From contig JBGAHT010000038.1 in NCBI GenBank assembly GCA_044226035.1, positions 1 to 28,960 on the forward strand: 28,960 bases of DNA. Reading direction: 5' to 3'. The DNA comes from Pseudoluteimonas sp044226035. GTDB lineage: Bacteria; Pseudomonadota; Gammaproteobacteria; Xanthomonadales; Xanthomonadaceae. A program made the translations under genes and the position numbers. Shown here one piece after another: positions 1-6,283 of the stretch. Position 1 is the first letter of the stretch. Each line of letters begins with the position of its first letter. The notes under the pieces are model-generated. The model saw only the letters and a program-made list of their open reading frames with translations. It was not told the DNA's origin and ran no database searches.

Positions 1-1
1 G

Positions 2-265
2 CCGGATGCGGCGAGCTTCGCGACCGGAAAGCCGATCAAGCTGATTGACGGCGAAACGCTGCTTGCGATGATCCGCTCAGTTCAGCGCTGCGAAACGAGT
101 AAATCGATAAGCGCGACGGAGACAGGCACCAAAGTGGTGGCATCTGAAATTCAGATACCTGCGTGCCCAAAGTGCGGATCGGAAATGGTCCGGCGGAGTA
201 ACCGACGCGACGGCAATCAATTCTGGGGTTGTTCCCAGTTTCCGTCATGCCGGGGAACACGATAA
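2..265 (+). CDS. Restriction endonuclease (Mrr-like) with C4 zinc finger, 3' end only
   Basis: The gene enters from the left edge in frame 2 and ends at TAA 263-265, so only the last 87 residues are visible. The first residues (FATGKPIKLIDGETL) match the end of Mrr-type restriction endonuclease domains, where a conserved 'LIDG' segment closes the nuclease fold. After a short linker comes a topoisomerase-type C4 zinc finger: CPKC, then a basic RRSNRRDG stretch, then FWGCSQFPSC. That combination is common in Mrr-like proteins that cleave modified or foreign DNA. The PD-(D/E)XK catalytic residues lie outside the window, so activity cannot be judged. Base composition is more AT-rich than in the genes further right, in keeping with an accessory defence gene. 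Confidence 0.75.
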   Translation, partial: PDAASFATGKPIKLIDGETLLAMIRSVQRCETSKSISATETGTKVVASEIQIPACPKCGSEMVRRSNRRDGNQFWGCSQFPSCRGTR

Positions 266-270
266 AGCTA

Positions 271-277
271 AAAGGAG
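271..277 (+). promoter_or_regulatory. Ribosome binding site for the small secreted protein
   Basis: AAAGGAG lies seven bases before the ATG at 284. It is close to the ideal anti-Shine-Dalgarno match and fixes that ATG as the start. It sits only a few bases after the stop of the restriction-enzyme gene, so the two genes may be cotranscribed. Confidence 0.7.
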
Positions 278-283
278 TGCGAA

Positions 284-694
284 ATGACAAAGGACGTCCA
301 GTGCACTGGAACAATCGTGGCCGCATTGTTAGCACTTGCTTCAATGGCAGTGCCCATGGATGTCTCCGCACAAAACAAGCGCTATGGCGACATCTCCTAT
401 GCGCAGCCTCAGGATTGCAGCGTCATCACCAAACAGAATCCTGCAAATCCATACGCTTACCTGTTCCGCAACTACTGCGAACAAAGCGATGCGCGCATGA
501 AGCAAACCATCGCGAAGCTTTATGGTCGTCCACAGCCGTCGACGAAAGTGCTCGCGGTACCGGCGCATGGCACGCCGGAAGCCAAGCGATACGGAGCCGC
601 CTGCATGGGCGGGCTGGTGATGCTGCGGATCAAGAACGGTTGGGAGCAGGCGCTCGACGCCGACCGCCGCTACTACACGTGCCGATCGAACTAA
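284..694 (+). CDS. Small secreted protein of unknown function
   Basis: The gene encodes 136 residues. Residues 1-29 look like a Sec signal peptide: polar start, hydrophobic core TIVAALLALASMAV, and a probable cut after VSA before QNKRYG. The mature part is about 107 residues with four cysteines (in QDCSV, NYCEQ, ACMGG and YTCRSN), which could form two disulfides in the periplasm. I do not recognise the family. A strong RBS lies upstream, and the preceding gene ends 18 bases before it. Composition is AT-richer than the core genes, and the stop lies a few bases from a truncated oxidoreductase remnant. That suggests the gene belongs to an inserted accessory segment. Confidence 0.7.
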   Translation: MTKDVQCTGTIVAALLALASMAVPMDVSAQNKRYGDISYAQPQDCSVITKQNPANPYAYLFRNYCEQSDARMKQTIAKLYGRPQPSTKVLAVPAHGTPEAKRYGAACMGGLVMLRIKNGWEQALDADRRYYTCRSN

Positions 695-698
695 CCGA

Positions 699-891
699 TC
701 AGGCGAAACCAAGCTCACCACCACCTTCCCCTTCGCCCGCCCGGTTTCGACATAGGCCAGCGCGTCCGCCGTCTGCGCGAACGGAAACACCTTGTCGATG
801 ACCGGCTTGATGACGCCGGCTTCCACCAGCGCCGCGATCTGCCGCAACTGTTCGCCATCCGGGTGCATGAACAGGAACGAATACTCCACAC
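699..891 (-). pseudogene. C-terminal remnant of NADPH:quinone oxidoreductase / zinc-type alcohol dehydrogenase
   Basis: Reading the minus strand from about 891 to 700 gives roughly 62 residues that look like the end of an MDR-superfamily NADP-dependent oxidoreductase: VEYSFLFMHPDGEQL, then an alpha-helical segment, PVIDKVFPFAQTADALAY, and the closing VETGRAKGKVVV. The catalytic GroES-like half and the Rossmann nucleotide-binding half are absent. Sequence further along the minus strand (891-1250) shows no homology in any frame. The natural end is also lost, since the frame has no stop near 700. Both flanks therefore look like recombination junctions. This remnant is the only recognisable content of the 307-base gap between 695 and 1001. 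I infer a decayed gene. Confidence 0.65.
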
Positions 892-1001
892 TGCATCCGT
901 CGCCCCATTCCCCATTTCGTCGCAATCCGCTTGCAGCATCCCGTCGTCGCCCACACGCTGTCCACGCTGCGCGTGCAGCGCCGAACGACCGGATCGCCAC
1001 G

Positions 1002-1223
1002 ATGAAAACCCTGATCGCCCTGCTGCTGTGGTGCGTGCTGCTGGCGCTGTGCTGGCCGCTCGCCTTGCTCGCGCTGGTGCTGTGGCCGGTCGCATGGCTC
1101 ATCGCCCTGCCGTTCCGCCTGGTCGGCATCACCCTCGGCGCGCTGTTCGCCTTCCTCGGCGCGCTGCTGATGCTGCCCGCGCGCCTGCTCCGCGGCCCGT
1201 CCCCGCACGTGGCGGTGGGCTGA
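1002..1223 (+). CDS. Small hydrophobic inner-membrane protein
   Basis: The gene encodes 73 residues starting at ATG 1002. Nearly the whole chain is hydrophobic. Residues 3-36 (rich in Leu, Ala and Trp) and 41-63 (VGITLGALFAFLGALLML) could form two to three membrane helices, with a short basic tail RLLRGPSP. There are no catalytic motifs. In-frame codons upstream to 792 lack a convincing start and overlap the oxidoreductase remnant, so the shorter start is chosen. No family is recognised with certainty. The hydrophobic pattern and stop position support a real gene, but no strong RBS is visible. Confidence 0.6.
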   Translation: MKTLIALLLWCVLLALCWPLALLALVLWPVAWLIALPFRLVGITLGALFAFLGALLMLPARLLRGPSPHVAVG

Positions 1224-1226
1224 GGC

Positions 1227-1511
1227 TCAGTCCTTCGCGTCGCGGTAGGCACGCAACGCGGCGTTCATCCGCGTCTGCCAACCGGGGCCGAGCGAGCGGA
1301 ACCAATCGAGCACGTCCTTGTCGACGCGCAGCGCGATCTGTTCCTTGCGTTCCTCCGGCGCCTTTGCCGGACGCCCGCGCTTCGCGCGCAATTCCCCCAG
1401 CCCCGTATGCGCGATGGCCTTTTTCCAGAACGCCCGGGTCGCCTCGAGGTCATCGGGATCGTAAGGAACGTCAGTGAAGCGGGAACGCTTCGAAGTACGT
1501 TTTTCGTTCAT
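1227..1511 (-). CDS. brnA: BrnA family antitoxin
   Basis: The gene encodes 94 residues with the hallmarks of BrnA, the DNA-binding antitoxin of type II BrnT/BrnA modules. A polar, disordered N-terminal half contains GRPAKAPEERKEQ. The C-terminal ribbon-helix-helix begins IALRVDKDVLDWFRSLGPGWQTRMNAALRAY. In this family the N-terminal part wraps the toxin, while the RHH dimer binds the operon promoter. The gene is second in the operon and overlaps the end of brnT by 41 bases, the usual gene order and tight coupling. All conserved RHH positions look intact, so the antitoxin should be functional. Confidence 0.88.
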   Translation of the reverse strand: MNEKRTSKRSRFTDVPYDPDDLEATRAFWKKAIAHTGLGELRAKRGRPAKAPEERKEQIALRVDKDVLDWFRSLGPGWQTRMNAALRAYRDAKD

Positions 1512-1743
1512 GGGGTTCGGCCTCGCGGCAGGAAATCAGTCGTGGTCCGTCATCGCGTTCGGTCCACACCAGCACGACCACGCGCCCGTGCGCAATGCCG
1601 ACGCTGACGAAGCGTTGTTCCCCGTAGGCTTCGCGCGTGTCTTCAGCGGTGAGCATCGGCGCGTCGAACGCCGCCATGCAGCCCGGCAGGTCGATGCCGT
1701 GCTTGCACAGGTTGCGGCGGCGCTTGGCAGGGTCATGGCTCAC
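1471..1743 (-). CDS. brnT: BrnT family ribonuclease toxin
   Basis: The gene encodes 90 residues from GTG at 1743-1741. It shows the BrnT fold signatures: SHDPAKRRRNLCKHGIDL (helix 1 and the KHG turn), then FDAPMLTAEDTREAYGEQRF, then VLVWTERDDGPRLISCREA and the closing EPHERKTYFEAF. BrnT toxins are RelE-like RNases that stop translation and are neutralised by BrnA. No ATG precedes the conserved start; upstream in-frame codons are GTC, ATT and ATA. GTG is therefore the most likely start, although the true N-terminus could be slightly longer. No Shine-Dalgarno sequence is visible, so the message may be leaderless or start very close to the GTG. The neighbour brnA overlaps its 3' end. Confidence 0.85.
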   Translation of the reverse strand: MSHDPAKRRRNLCKHGIDLPGCMAAFDAPMLTAEDTREAYGEQRFVSVGIAHGRVVVLVWTERDDGPRLISCREAEPHERKTYFEAFPLH

Positions 1744-1745
1744 GA

Positions 1746-1778
1746 CAATTATTGCATATGCATTAAATTGGAAGTCAA
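1746..1778 (-). promoter_or_regulatory. Candidate brnTA promoter and autoregulatory operator
   Basis: This is an AT-rich island immediately upstream of brnT. On the minus strand TTGACT (1778-1773) could be a -35 box. AATAAT near 1753-1748 is the best -10 candidate, but the 19-base spacing is long. The island contains a perfect 10-base palindrome TGCATATGCA (1753-1762), flanked by CAATT (1746-1750) and AATTG (1766-1770), giving a 25-base imperfect dyad. Known BrnA proteins repress their own promoter through the RHH domain, so this dyad is the natural operator candidate. The assignment is inferred from position and symmetry only. Confidence 0.45.
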
Positions 1779-1911
1779 GCCCGCGCGGGCCTGTGCCCAC
1801 CGTGTTCGGACCGGCGCGGGGTATGCATCGGGAAAAGCCGCGATATCGCATCGGAAAGCGCTTCGATCCCGCCGCGCTACCATTCCCGCCCGCCTTCGCC
1901 TCGGAACCGCC

Positions 1912-2523
1912 ATGTCCGACGACAACAAGCCCGCCGACAGCCGCAACGACGTCAGCCGCCAGCAGGCCGAGGACGCGGTGCGCACGCTGCTGAAGTGGGC
2001 CGGCGACGATCCCGCGCGCGAGGGCCTGCTCGACACGCCCAAGCGCGTGGCCAAGGCCTACGAGGACTGGTTCAGCGGCTACGCGCTGGACCCGGACGAC
2101 TACATGGCGCGCACCTTCGAGGAAGTCGGCGGCTACGACGAGATGATCGTGCTGCGCGACATCGAGTACGAAAGCCATTGCGAGCACCACATGGCGCCGA
2201 TCATCGGCAAGGTCCACGTCGGCTACCTGCCGAACGGCAAGGTGGTGGGCATCAGCAAGCTGGCGCGGGTGGTCGAGGCCTATGCGCGCCGCTTCCAGGT
2301 GCAGGAGAAGATGACCGCGCAGATCGCCAACTGCATCCAGCGCGCGCTGCAGCCGCGCGGCGTGGGCGTGGTGGTGGAGGGCGCGCACGAATGCATGACC
2401 ACGCGCGGCATCCACAAGCGCGGGGTGTCGATGGTGACCTCGAAGATGCTCGGCAGCTTCCGCGAGGACGCGCGCACCCGCGCGGAGTTCCTGAGGTTCA
2501 TCGAGATCGGTCCCGGGCGCTGA
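1912..2523 (+). CDS. folE: GTP cyclohydrolase I
   Basis: The gene encodes 203 residues. The enzyme converts GTP to 7,8-dihydroneopterin triphosphate, the first step of folate synthesis and a source of pterins and queuosine precursors. Zinc ligands are visible at Cys90 and His93 (SHCEHH) and Cys161 (HECMTTRG). Substrate-site segments VGISKLARVVEAYARRFQVQE and GVGVVVEGAHECM are intact. The length fits the usual 190-220 residues. ATG 1912 is chosen because codons further upstream run through brnT and its promoter and have no family resemblance. The zinc-binding cysteines mark the ordinary FolE1 type, not the alternative FolE2. It is divergent from brnTA. Confidence 0.97.
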   Translation: MSDDNKPADSRNDVSRQQAEDAVRTLLKWAGDDPAREGLLDTPKRVAKAYEDWFSGYALDPDDYMARTFEEVGGYDEMIVLRDIEYESHCEHHMAPIIGKVHVGYLPNGKVVGISKLARVVEAYARRFQVQEKMTAQIANCIQRALQPRGVGVVVEGAHECMTTRGIHKRGVSMVTSKMLGSFREDARTRAEFLRFIEIGPGR

Positions 2524-2667
2524 GAACCCGCCACGCACCTGCTGCGCTCGGCATGCGGCCCGCGTGCGGTGCTCGCAATGCCCACGGATTCCCACATACG
2601 CTGCGCTTGCTGTGCTCCACCACGGGCCGCCTGCCATCGCTCGCGACGGTGCGTACACAGGTTCCCG

Positions 2668-2696
2668 TTGACCGGCTAATTTAGCCCGGGTAATAA
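2668..2696 (+). promoter_or_regulatory. Sigma70-type promoter with a palindrome in the spacer
   Basis: TTGACC (2668-2673), a 17-base spacer and TAATAA (2691-2696) form a good housekeeping promoter whose start would fall about 20 bases before the DUF2239 ATG at 2722. The spacer and -10 contain the near-palindrome TTAGCCCGGGTAA (2681-2693), symmetric except for one base pair. An element at this position would let a dimeric repressor block RNA polymerase. The regulator is unknown. The rest of the folE-DUF2239 gap (2524-2667) shows nothing I can name. Confidence 0.6.
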
Positions 2697-2721
2697 TGCG
2701 CGCCTCTCCGCGAGGTACGCC

Positions 2722-3303
2722 ATGCCCGACCTGTCCCTGCGCTGCACCGCCTTCGCCGACGCCCGCCGGATCGCCAGCGGCGAGCTGCGCCACGTCGCGC
2801 TCAAGGCCCGGCAGGCGTTCGCGAACGGGCACCGGGTGCTGGTGTTCGAGGACGCCAGCGGCCGCCAGCTCGACCTGCCGCTGGAACTGCCCGAAGGCGA
2901 ATTGCTGCGCCGGCTCGGCCAGGCGGAAGCGGCGCCGGAACCGGCGGCGGCGCCCGCGCGCGGGCCGGGGCGGCCGAAGCTGGGCGTGGTCGCGCGCGAG
3001 GTGACGCTGCTGCCGCGGCACTGGGACTGGCTCGCGGCCCAGCCCGGGGGCGCGTCGGTGGCCTTGCGCAGGCTGGTCGAGGACGCGCGCCGGGTGTCGG
3101 CCAGCGGCGATCGCCGCCGCGCCGCGCAGGAGGCGGCCTACCGCTTCATGCAGGCGATGGCCGGCGACCAGCCCGGCTACGAGGACGCGACCCGCGCGCT
3201 GTTCGCCGGCGACGTCGCCCGCTTCGAGGAACGGACCGCGGCATGGCCCGAAGACGTGCGCGAACATGCATCATTGCTGGCCGCGGATGCGTTCGCACAT
3301 TGA
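2722..3303 (+). CDS. DUF2239 family protein
   Basis: The gene encodes 193 residues with no signal peptide or membrane segment. The N-terminal part (about residues 1-60) is a compact alpha/beta region containing ALKARQAFANGHRVLVFEDASGR. An Ala/Pro-rich linker with GPGRPKLGV, resembling an AT-hook, leads to a helical C-terminal half (REVTLLPRHWDWLAAQPGGASVALRRLVEDARR) and a tail that repeatedly contains Arg-Asp/Glu pairs. This architecture matches DUF2239, a family of unknown function frequent in Xanthomonadales and other proteobacteria. The WDWL...GGAS..LRRLV segment recalls small DNA-binding folds, and a regulatory role is only a guess. The MFS exporter begins 37 bases downstream, so the two may be cotranscribed from the palindrome-bearing promoter. 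Confidence 0.85.
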   Translation: MPDLSLRCTAFADARRIASGELRHVALKARQAFANGHRVLVFEDASGRQLDLPLELPEGELLRRLGQAEAAPEPAAAPARGPGRPKLGVVAREVTLLPRHWDWLAAQPGGASVALRRLVEDARRVSASGDRRRAAQEAAYRFMQAMAGDQPGYEDATRALFAGDVARFEERTAAWPEDVREHASLLAADAFAH

Positions 3304-3340
3304 CGCCCACAACAACAAGAAAAAGCATCGGAACTTCCCC

Positions 3341-4663
3341 ATGAACGCACCCCTCGCGACAGACGCATTGAAAGGCCGCGCGCGCAAGGCCGCGCTGGCC
3401 TTCATCTTCGTCACCGTGCTGATCGACGTGATCGCGTTCGGCGTGATCATCCCGGTGCTGCCGCACCTGGTGGAGGAATTCGTCGGCGGCGACGCCTCGA
3501 CCGCGTCGTACTGGATCGGCGTGTTCAGCACCATGTTCGCGGCGATCCAGTTCTTCTGCGCGCCGATCCAGGGCGCGTTGTCGGACCGCTTCGGCCGCCG
3601 CCCGGTGATCCTGCTGTCCTGCCTCGGCCTGGGCATCGACTTCATCGTCATGGCGCTGGCGCCGACGCTGGCGTGGCTGTTCGTCGGGCGCGTGTTCTCG
3701 GCGATGTTCTCGGCCAGCTTCACCACCGCCAACGCCTACATCGCCGACGTGGCGCCGCCGGAGCAGCGCGCGAAGAGCTTCGGCATGATCGGCGCCGCGT
3801 TCGGCCTGGGCTTCATCGTCGGCCCGCTGATCGGCGGCGTGCTCGGCGGCATCGACCATCGCCTGCCGTTCTGGTTCGCCGCCGGGCTGGCGCTGGTCAA
3901 CTTCTGCTACGGCCTGTTCGTGCTGCCCGAATCGCACCCGAAGGAACGGCGCACGCCGGCCTTCGACTGGCACCACGCCAAGCCGCTGGGCGGGGTCAAG
4001 CTGCTGAGGAAATTCCCGCACATCTGGGGCCTGGTCGCGGTGGTGTTCATCGCCAACTTCGCGCACTACGTCTACCCGAGCACCTTCGTGCTGTTCGCGG
4101 ACGTGGCCTATGGCTGGAAGGAAAAGCAGGCCGGCTACGTGCTGGCGCTGGTCGGCGTGCTCAGCGTGATCGTCAACGTGGTGCTGGTCGGCCGGGTGGT
4201 GAAGGCGCTGGGCGAACGCCGCGCGATGCTGTTCGCGCTGGCCTGCGGCATCGCCGGCTTCATCATCTACGGCTTCGCGCCGACCGGCGCGATGTTCCTC
4301 GTCGGCATGCCGATCAGCGCGCTGTGGGCGATCGCCGGCCCGTCGACGATGGCGCTGATCACGCGCCAGGTGCCGGCGGACGCGCAGGGCCGCATCCAGG
4401 GTTCGCTGAGCAGCCTGGTGTCGCTGGCCGGCATCGTCGCGCCGGGGATCTTCGCGGGCGCGTTCGGCTTCTTCATCGGCCCGCGCACGCCGCTGCACCT
4501 GCCGGGCGTCGCGTTCCTGATCGCGGCCGCGCTGCTCGCCTGCGCGTGGCTGGTCGCATGGCGCTTCACCGACGCCGAGCACATGCACGTGGTTGCGCCG
4601 GCGCCGTCAGCGACGGACGAAGCGGAAGCGCTTCCGCCGGAGCCTTCGTCGCTGCAGGGTTGA
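3341..4663 (+). CDS. TetA-like MFS drug/H+ antiporter
   Basis: The gene encodes 440 residues with twelve predicted membrane helices beginning at AFIFVTVLIDVIAFGVIIPVLPHL (residues 20-43). The cytoplasmic loop 2-3 carries the major facilitator motif A as GALSDRFGRRPV (residues 78-89). Helix 5 carries a motif-C-like run, GAAFGLGFIVGPLIGG, typical of antiporters. The pattern places it in the TCR/Tet (DHA1) group that exports drugs in exchange for protons. The substrate cannot be told from sequence, and in Xanthomonadales such proteins are chromosomal and not necessarily resistance determinants. ATG 3341 begins just before a basic cytoplasmic N-terminus. It follows the DUF2239 gene closely, and its own RBS is weak. 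Confidence 0.9.
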   Translation: MNAPLATDALKGRARKAALAFIFVTVLIDVIAFGVIIPVLPHLVEEFVGGDASTASYWIGVFSTMFAAIQFFCAPIQGALSDRFGRRPVILLSCLGLGIDFIVMALAPTLAWLFVGRVFSAMFSASFTTANAYIADVAPPEQRAKSFGMIGAAFGLGFIVGPLIGGVLGGIDHRLPFWFAAGLALVNFCYGLFVLPESHPKERRTPAFDWHHAKPLGGVKLLRKFPHIWGLVAVVFIANFAHYVYPSTFVLFADVAYGWKEKQAGYVLALVGVLSVIVNVVLVGRVVKALGERRAMLFALACGIAGFIIYGFAPTGAMFLVGMPISALWAIAGPSTMALITRQVPADAQGRIQGSLSSLVSLAGIVAPGIFAGAFGFFIGPRTPLHLPGVAFLIAAALLACAWLVAWRFTDAEHMHVVAPAPSATDEAEALPPEPSSLQG

Positions 4664-4771
4664 AGCGGCGCCCACGCCGTGCTCTAAGCCACGCGCTCGA
4701 ACGCGGATTCGAAATCCTCCGGGCCGATCGATGTCGGCGGCAAGGGACACGGATCGGCCGTGACATCGGCT

Positions 4772-4795
4772 TCACGCGCGCCTCACCGCGCGTGA
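4772..4795. terminator. GC-rich hairpin between the MFS and Cys-rich genes
   Basis: A perfect 9-base stem (TCACGCGCG paired with CGCGCGTGA) encloses a 6-base loop. There is no T-run, so it is at best a weak intrinsic terminator for the MFS transcript, or an mRNA-end stabiliser. The remainder of the 178-base gap shows only the RBS AAGGAG at 4830-4835, ahead of the next ATG. Confidence 0.35.
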
Positions 4796-4841
4796 GCGCG
4801 CGGGTTGCGACACTGCGCCTCCGTTCCGGAAGGAGTGCGAC

Positions 4842-5078
4842 ATGGGCGTGTGCGCGATGTGCGGCAACGATTACGACAAGGCCTTTACCATCACCGCCGC
4901 GGACGGCAGCAGCCATGCATTCGATTCGTTCGAATGCGCGATCCACATGCTGGCGCCGACCTGCGCGCATTGCGGCTGCAGGGTGATCGGCCACGGTGCG
5001 GAACACGCCGGCGCGATCTACTGTTGCGCGCACTGCGCGAAGGCGTCCGGCGTCGCCGGGATCGGCGACCGCGCCTAG
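4842..5078 (+). CDS. Cysteine-rich small metal-binding-type protein
   Basis: The gene encodes 78 residues with nine cysteines (4, 7, 32, 41, 44, 46, 61, 62, 65) and several histidines. The pairs CAMC, CAHCGC and CCAHC are typical zinc- or metal-cluster ligands. The second half (CAHCGCRVIGHG... IYCCAHCAK) resembles bacterial metallothionein-like or zinc-ribbon proteins; the first half, ending FDSFECAIH, resembles the TRASH/MYM-type treble clef. It is cytoplasmic, with no signal peptide. A strong RBS (AAGGAG, 4830-4835) fixes the start. Its stop overlaps the end of the convergent barstar gene by four bases. Metal storage, metal sensing and a structural zinc protein all remain possible. Confidence 0.8.
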   Translation: MGVCAMCGNDYDKAFTITAADGSSHAFDSFECAIHMLAPTCAHCGCRVIGHGAEHAGAIYCCAHCAKASGVAGIGDRA

Positions 5079-5533
5079 TTGTCGCCGGCGTCGTCGTCGG
5101 ACAAGCGCGCGAGCTGTTCCGGCGCGAGCGGGATCACCACCCAGAACGGCCGGCGTCCGCGCGTCCAGTCCTGCGCCGCCTCGCCGCAGATGTCGAGCAG
5201 GGTGGCGAAATCGCCGCCGTCGCGTTCGCGCCATTCCCAGGCGTTGTCGAACAGCAGCAGCTGGCCGCCTTCGGGCAGCCACGACAGGTCGCCGAGGCAG
5301 TCGGCGAGCGCGTCCCAGTTGCCGCCGAACCAGTCCGGGAATCGCAGCGCGGCGGCGATGCGCGCGAGCGCGTCGTCCTTGCCCGCGCAGCCGGCGAAAT
5401 CGATCGGCATGGCATGCAACCCGGCTTCGGTCGCGGCCTCGACCAGCGCCTCGCGGTCGTTGTGGTCGAAGAAGTAGGCGCCGTTGTTCGCCGGGTCCAG
5501 CAGCAGCGCGCGCAAGTCGACCGGCGTGCTCAT
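5075..5533 (-). CDS. Barstar family ribonuclease inhibitor
   Basis: The gene encodes 152 residues. Barstar binds barnase-type RNases and plugs their active site in the cytoplasm, protecting the producer. The signature segment FPDWFGGNWDALADCLGDL (residues 65-83) matches the barnase-binding helix and loop; Asp74 and Asp78 correspond to barstar Asp35 and Asp39, which contact the RNase active site. There is no signal peptide, as expected for an immunity protein. The start ATG overlaps the stop of the RNase gene (ATGA, 5530-5533), so the pair is translationally coupled. The chain is longer than B. amyloliquefaciens barstar (about 90 residues), with an extended N-terminus and an acidic tail. Confidence 0.92.
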   Translation of the reverse strand: MSTPVDLRALLLDPANNGAYFFDHNDREALVEAATEAGLHAMPIDFAGCAGKDDALARIAAALRFPDWFGGNWDALADCLGDLSWLPEGGQLLLFDNAWEWRERDGGDFATLLDICGEAAQDWTRGRRPFWVVIPLAPEQLARLSDDDAGDN

Positions 5534-5997
5534 CGCGAAATCCCCTGCGCGTCGATGCGGCGGAAGCTGCGGTAGTGGTCGTCGCTGTACCAGTACTCGC
5601 TGGGCGGATCGCCGCCGGTGACGATGCGGCGCGCGCCGCGGTCGTCGCTGCCCGGCGTTTCCGCGGTGTATTCGCGGTAGAAGCCGCGCGGGCGCGTCGG
5701 CAAGCGGTGTTCGCGGTTCTGGAACACGCTGCCGTCCTGGCGGTGTTCGAACGGCCCGCCGCGCGCGATCAGCGCGAGCGTGGCGCGCGCTTCGGCGGGC
5801 AGGCCGGCGGCGTCGGGCGCGGATGCCGGTTCGGAACGCGGAAGCGGAACCGGCGCCTCGCTTGGCGATGCGGAAGTCGTCGTCGGCGCGGGCGCGGGAA
5901 GCGTCGCCCCGGTGGATGCGCGATGCGAGGCGAACCAGTCGCCCGCGACGAAGGCGAGCAGCAGCAGTCCGATCCACAGCCAGGTGCGTCGTGTCAT
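5530..5997 (-). CDS. Exported barnase-type guanyl-specific ribonuclease
   Basis: The gene encodes 155 residues. Residues 5-22 (TWLWIGLLLLAFVAGDWF) form a signal peptide or signal anchor. Residues 30-68 are a Pro/Ala/Ser/Thr-rich linker. Residues 72-155 form a microbial RNase N1/T1 domain. Its catalytic set is readable by comparison with barnase: general base Glu109 (YREY), arginines 123/124 (GARRIV) and general acid His141 (DDHY). FQNREHRLP matches the barnase FSNREGKLP motif. The enzyme should cleave RNA outside the cytoplasm or while anchored to the membrane. It sits between a proline-tailed lipoprotein gene (13 bases upstream) and its overlapping barstar, suggesting a toxin/immunity cassette or a secreted nutritional RNase with self-protection. 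Confidence 0.9.
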   Translation of the reverse strand: MTRRTWLWIGLLLLAFVAGDWFASHRASTGATLPAPAPTTTSASPSEAPVPLPRSEPASAPDAAGLPAEARATLALIARGGPFEHRQDGSVFQNREHRLPTRPRGFYREYTAETPGSDDRGARRIVTGGDPPSEYWYSDDHYRSFRRIDAQGISR

Positions 5998-6010
5998 CGG
6001 CGCGATTGGC

Positions 6011-6283
6011 TCAGTGGGTGACCGGCGGCGGGGGCGGTGGCGGCAACAGCGGATCGGGTTCCGGTGGCGGCGCGCGCATATGCCTGCCTTGCGGCGGCTT
6101 GGGCGTGTCCTGCGGCGGCGCGACCGTGGCCGGCGACGGCAAGGCAGTCGTGGCCGGCGACGGAGTCGGTGCCGCGGCTTGTTCGGCCGCGGGCGCGGCG
6201 TCGTGCGCCGGCGTCTGTTCGCGCGGGCAGCCGGCGAGCGCGGCGGTCGCGAACGCGAACGCGATGGCGATGGGAAGTTTCAT
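6011..6283 (-). CDS. Small lipoprotein with polyproline tail
   Basis: The gene encodes 90 residues. The N-terminus is a lipoprotein signal: KLPIAIAFAFATAALAGC, with the lipobox ALAGC and modified Cys19. The mature chain is almost entirely low-complexity Ala/Pro/Thr and ends in a run of seven prolines followed by VTH. No globular domain is expected. It may act as a flexible spacer or an SH3/peptidoglycan-associated tail. Its ATG overlaps the stop of the upstream I78 inhibitor gene (ATGA, 6280-6283), and the RNase gene starts 13 bases after its stop. It therefore sits in the middle of a single operon. The family is not recognised. The reading frame is supported by lipobox and spacing. Confidence 0.7.
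   Translation of the reverse strand: MKLPIAIAFAFATAALAGCPREQTPAHDAAPAAEQAAAPTPSPATTALPSPATVAPPQDTPKPPQGRHMRAPPPEPDPLLPPPPPPPVTH

Noticed and set aside
341..1252. Minus-strand frame of 303 codons that includes the oxidoreductase fragment
   Set aside because: Only about 62 residues (699-891) show family resemblance; the rest is random-looking and overlaps other genes, so it is reported as a remnant and not as a full gene.
1474..1911. A longer folE start adding about 146 residues
   Set aside because: The extension crosses brnT and its promoter, has no RBS, and has no counterpart in FolE proteins; ATG 1912 fits the family length.
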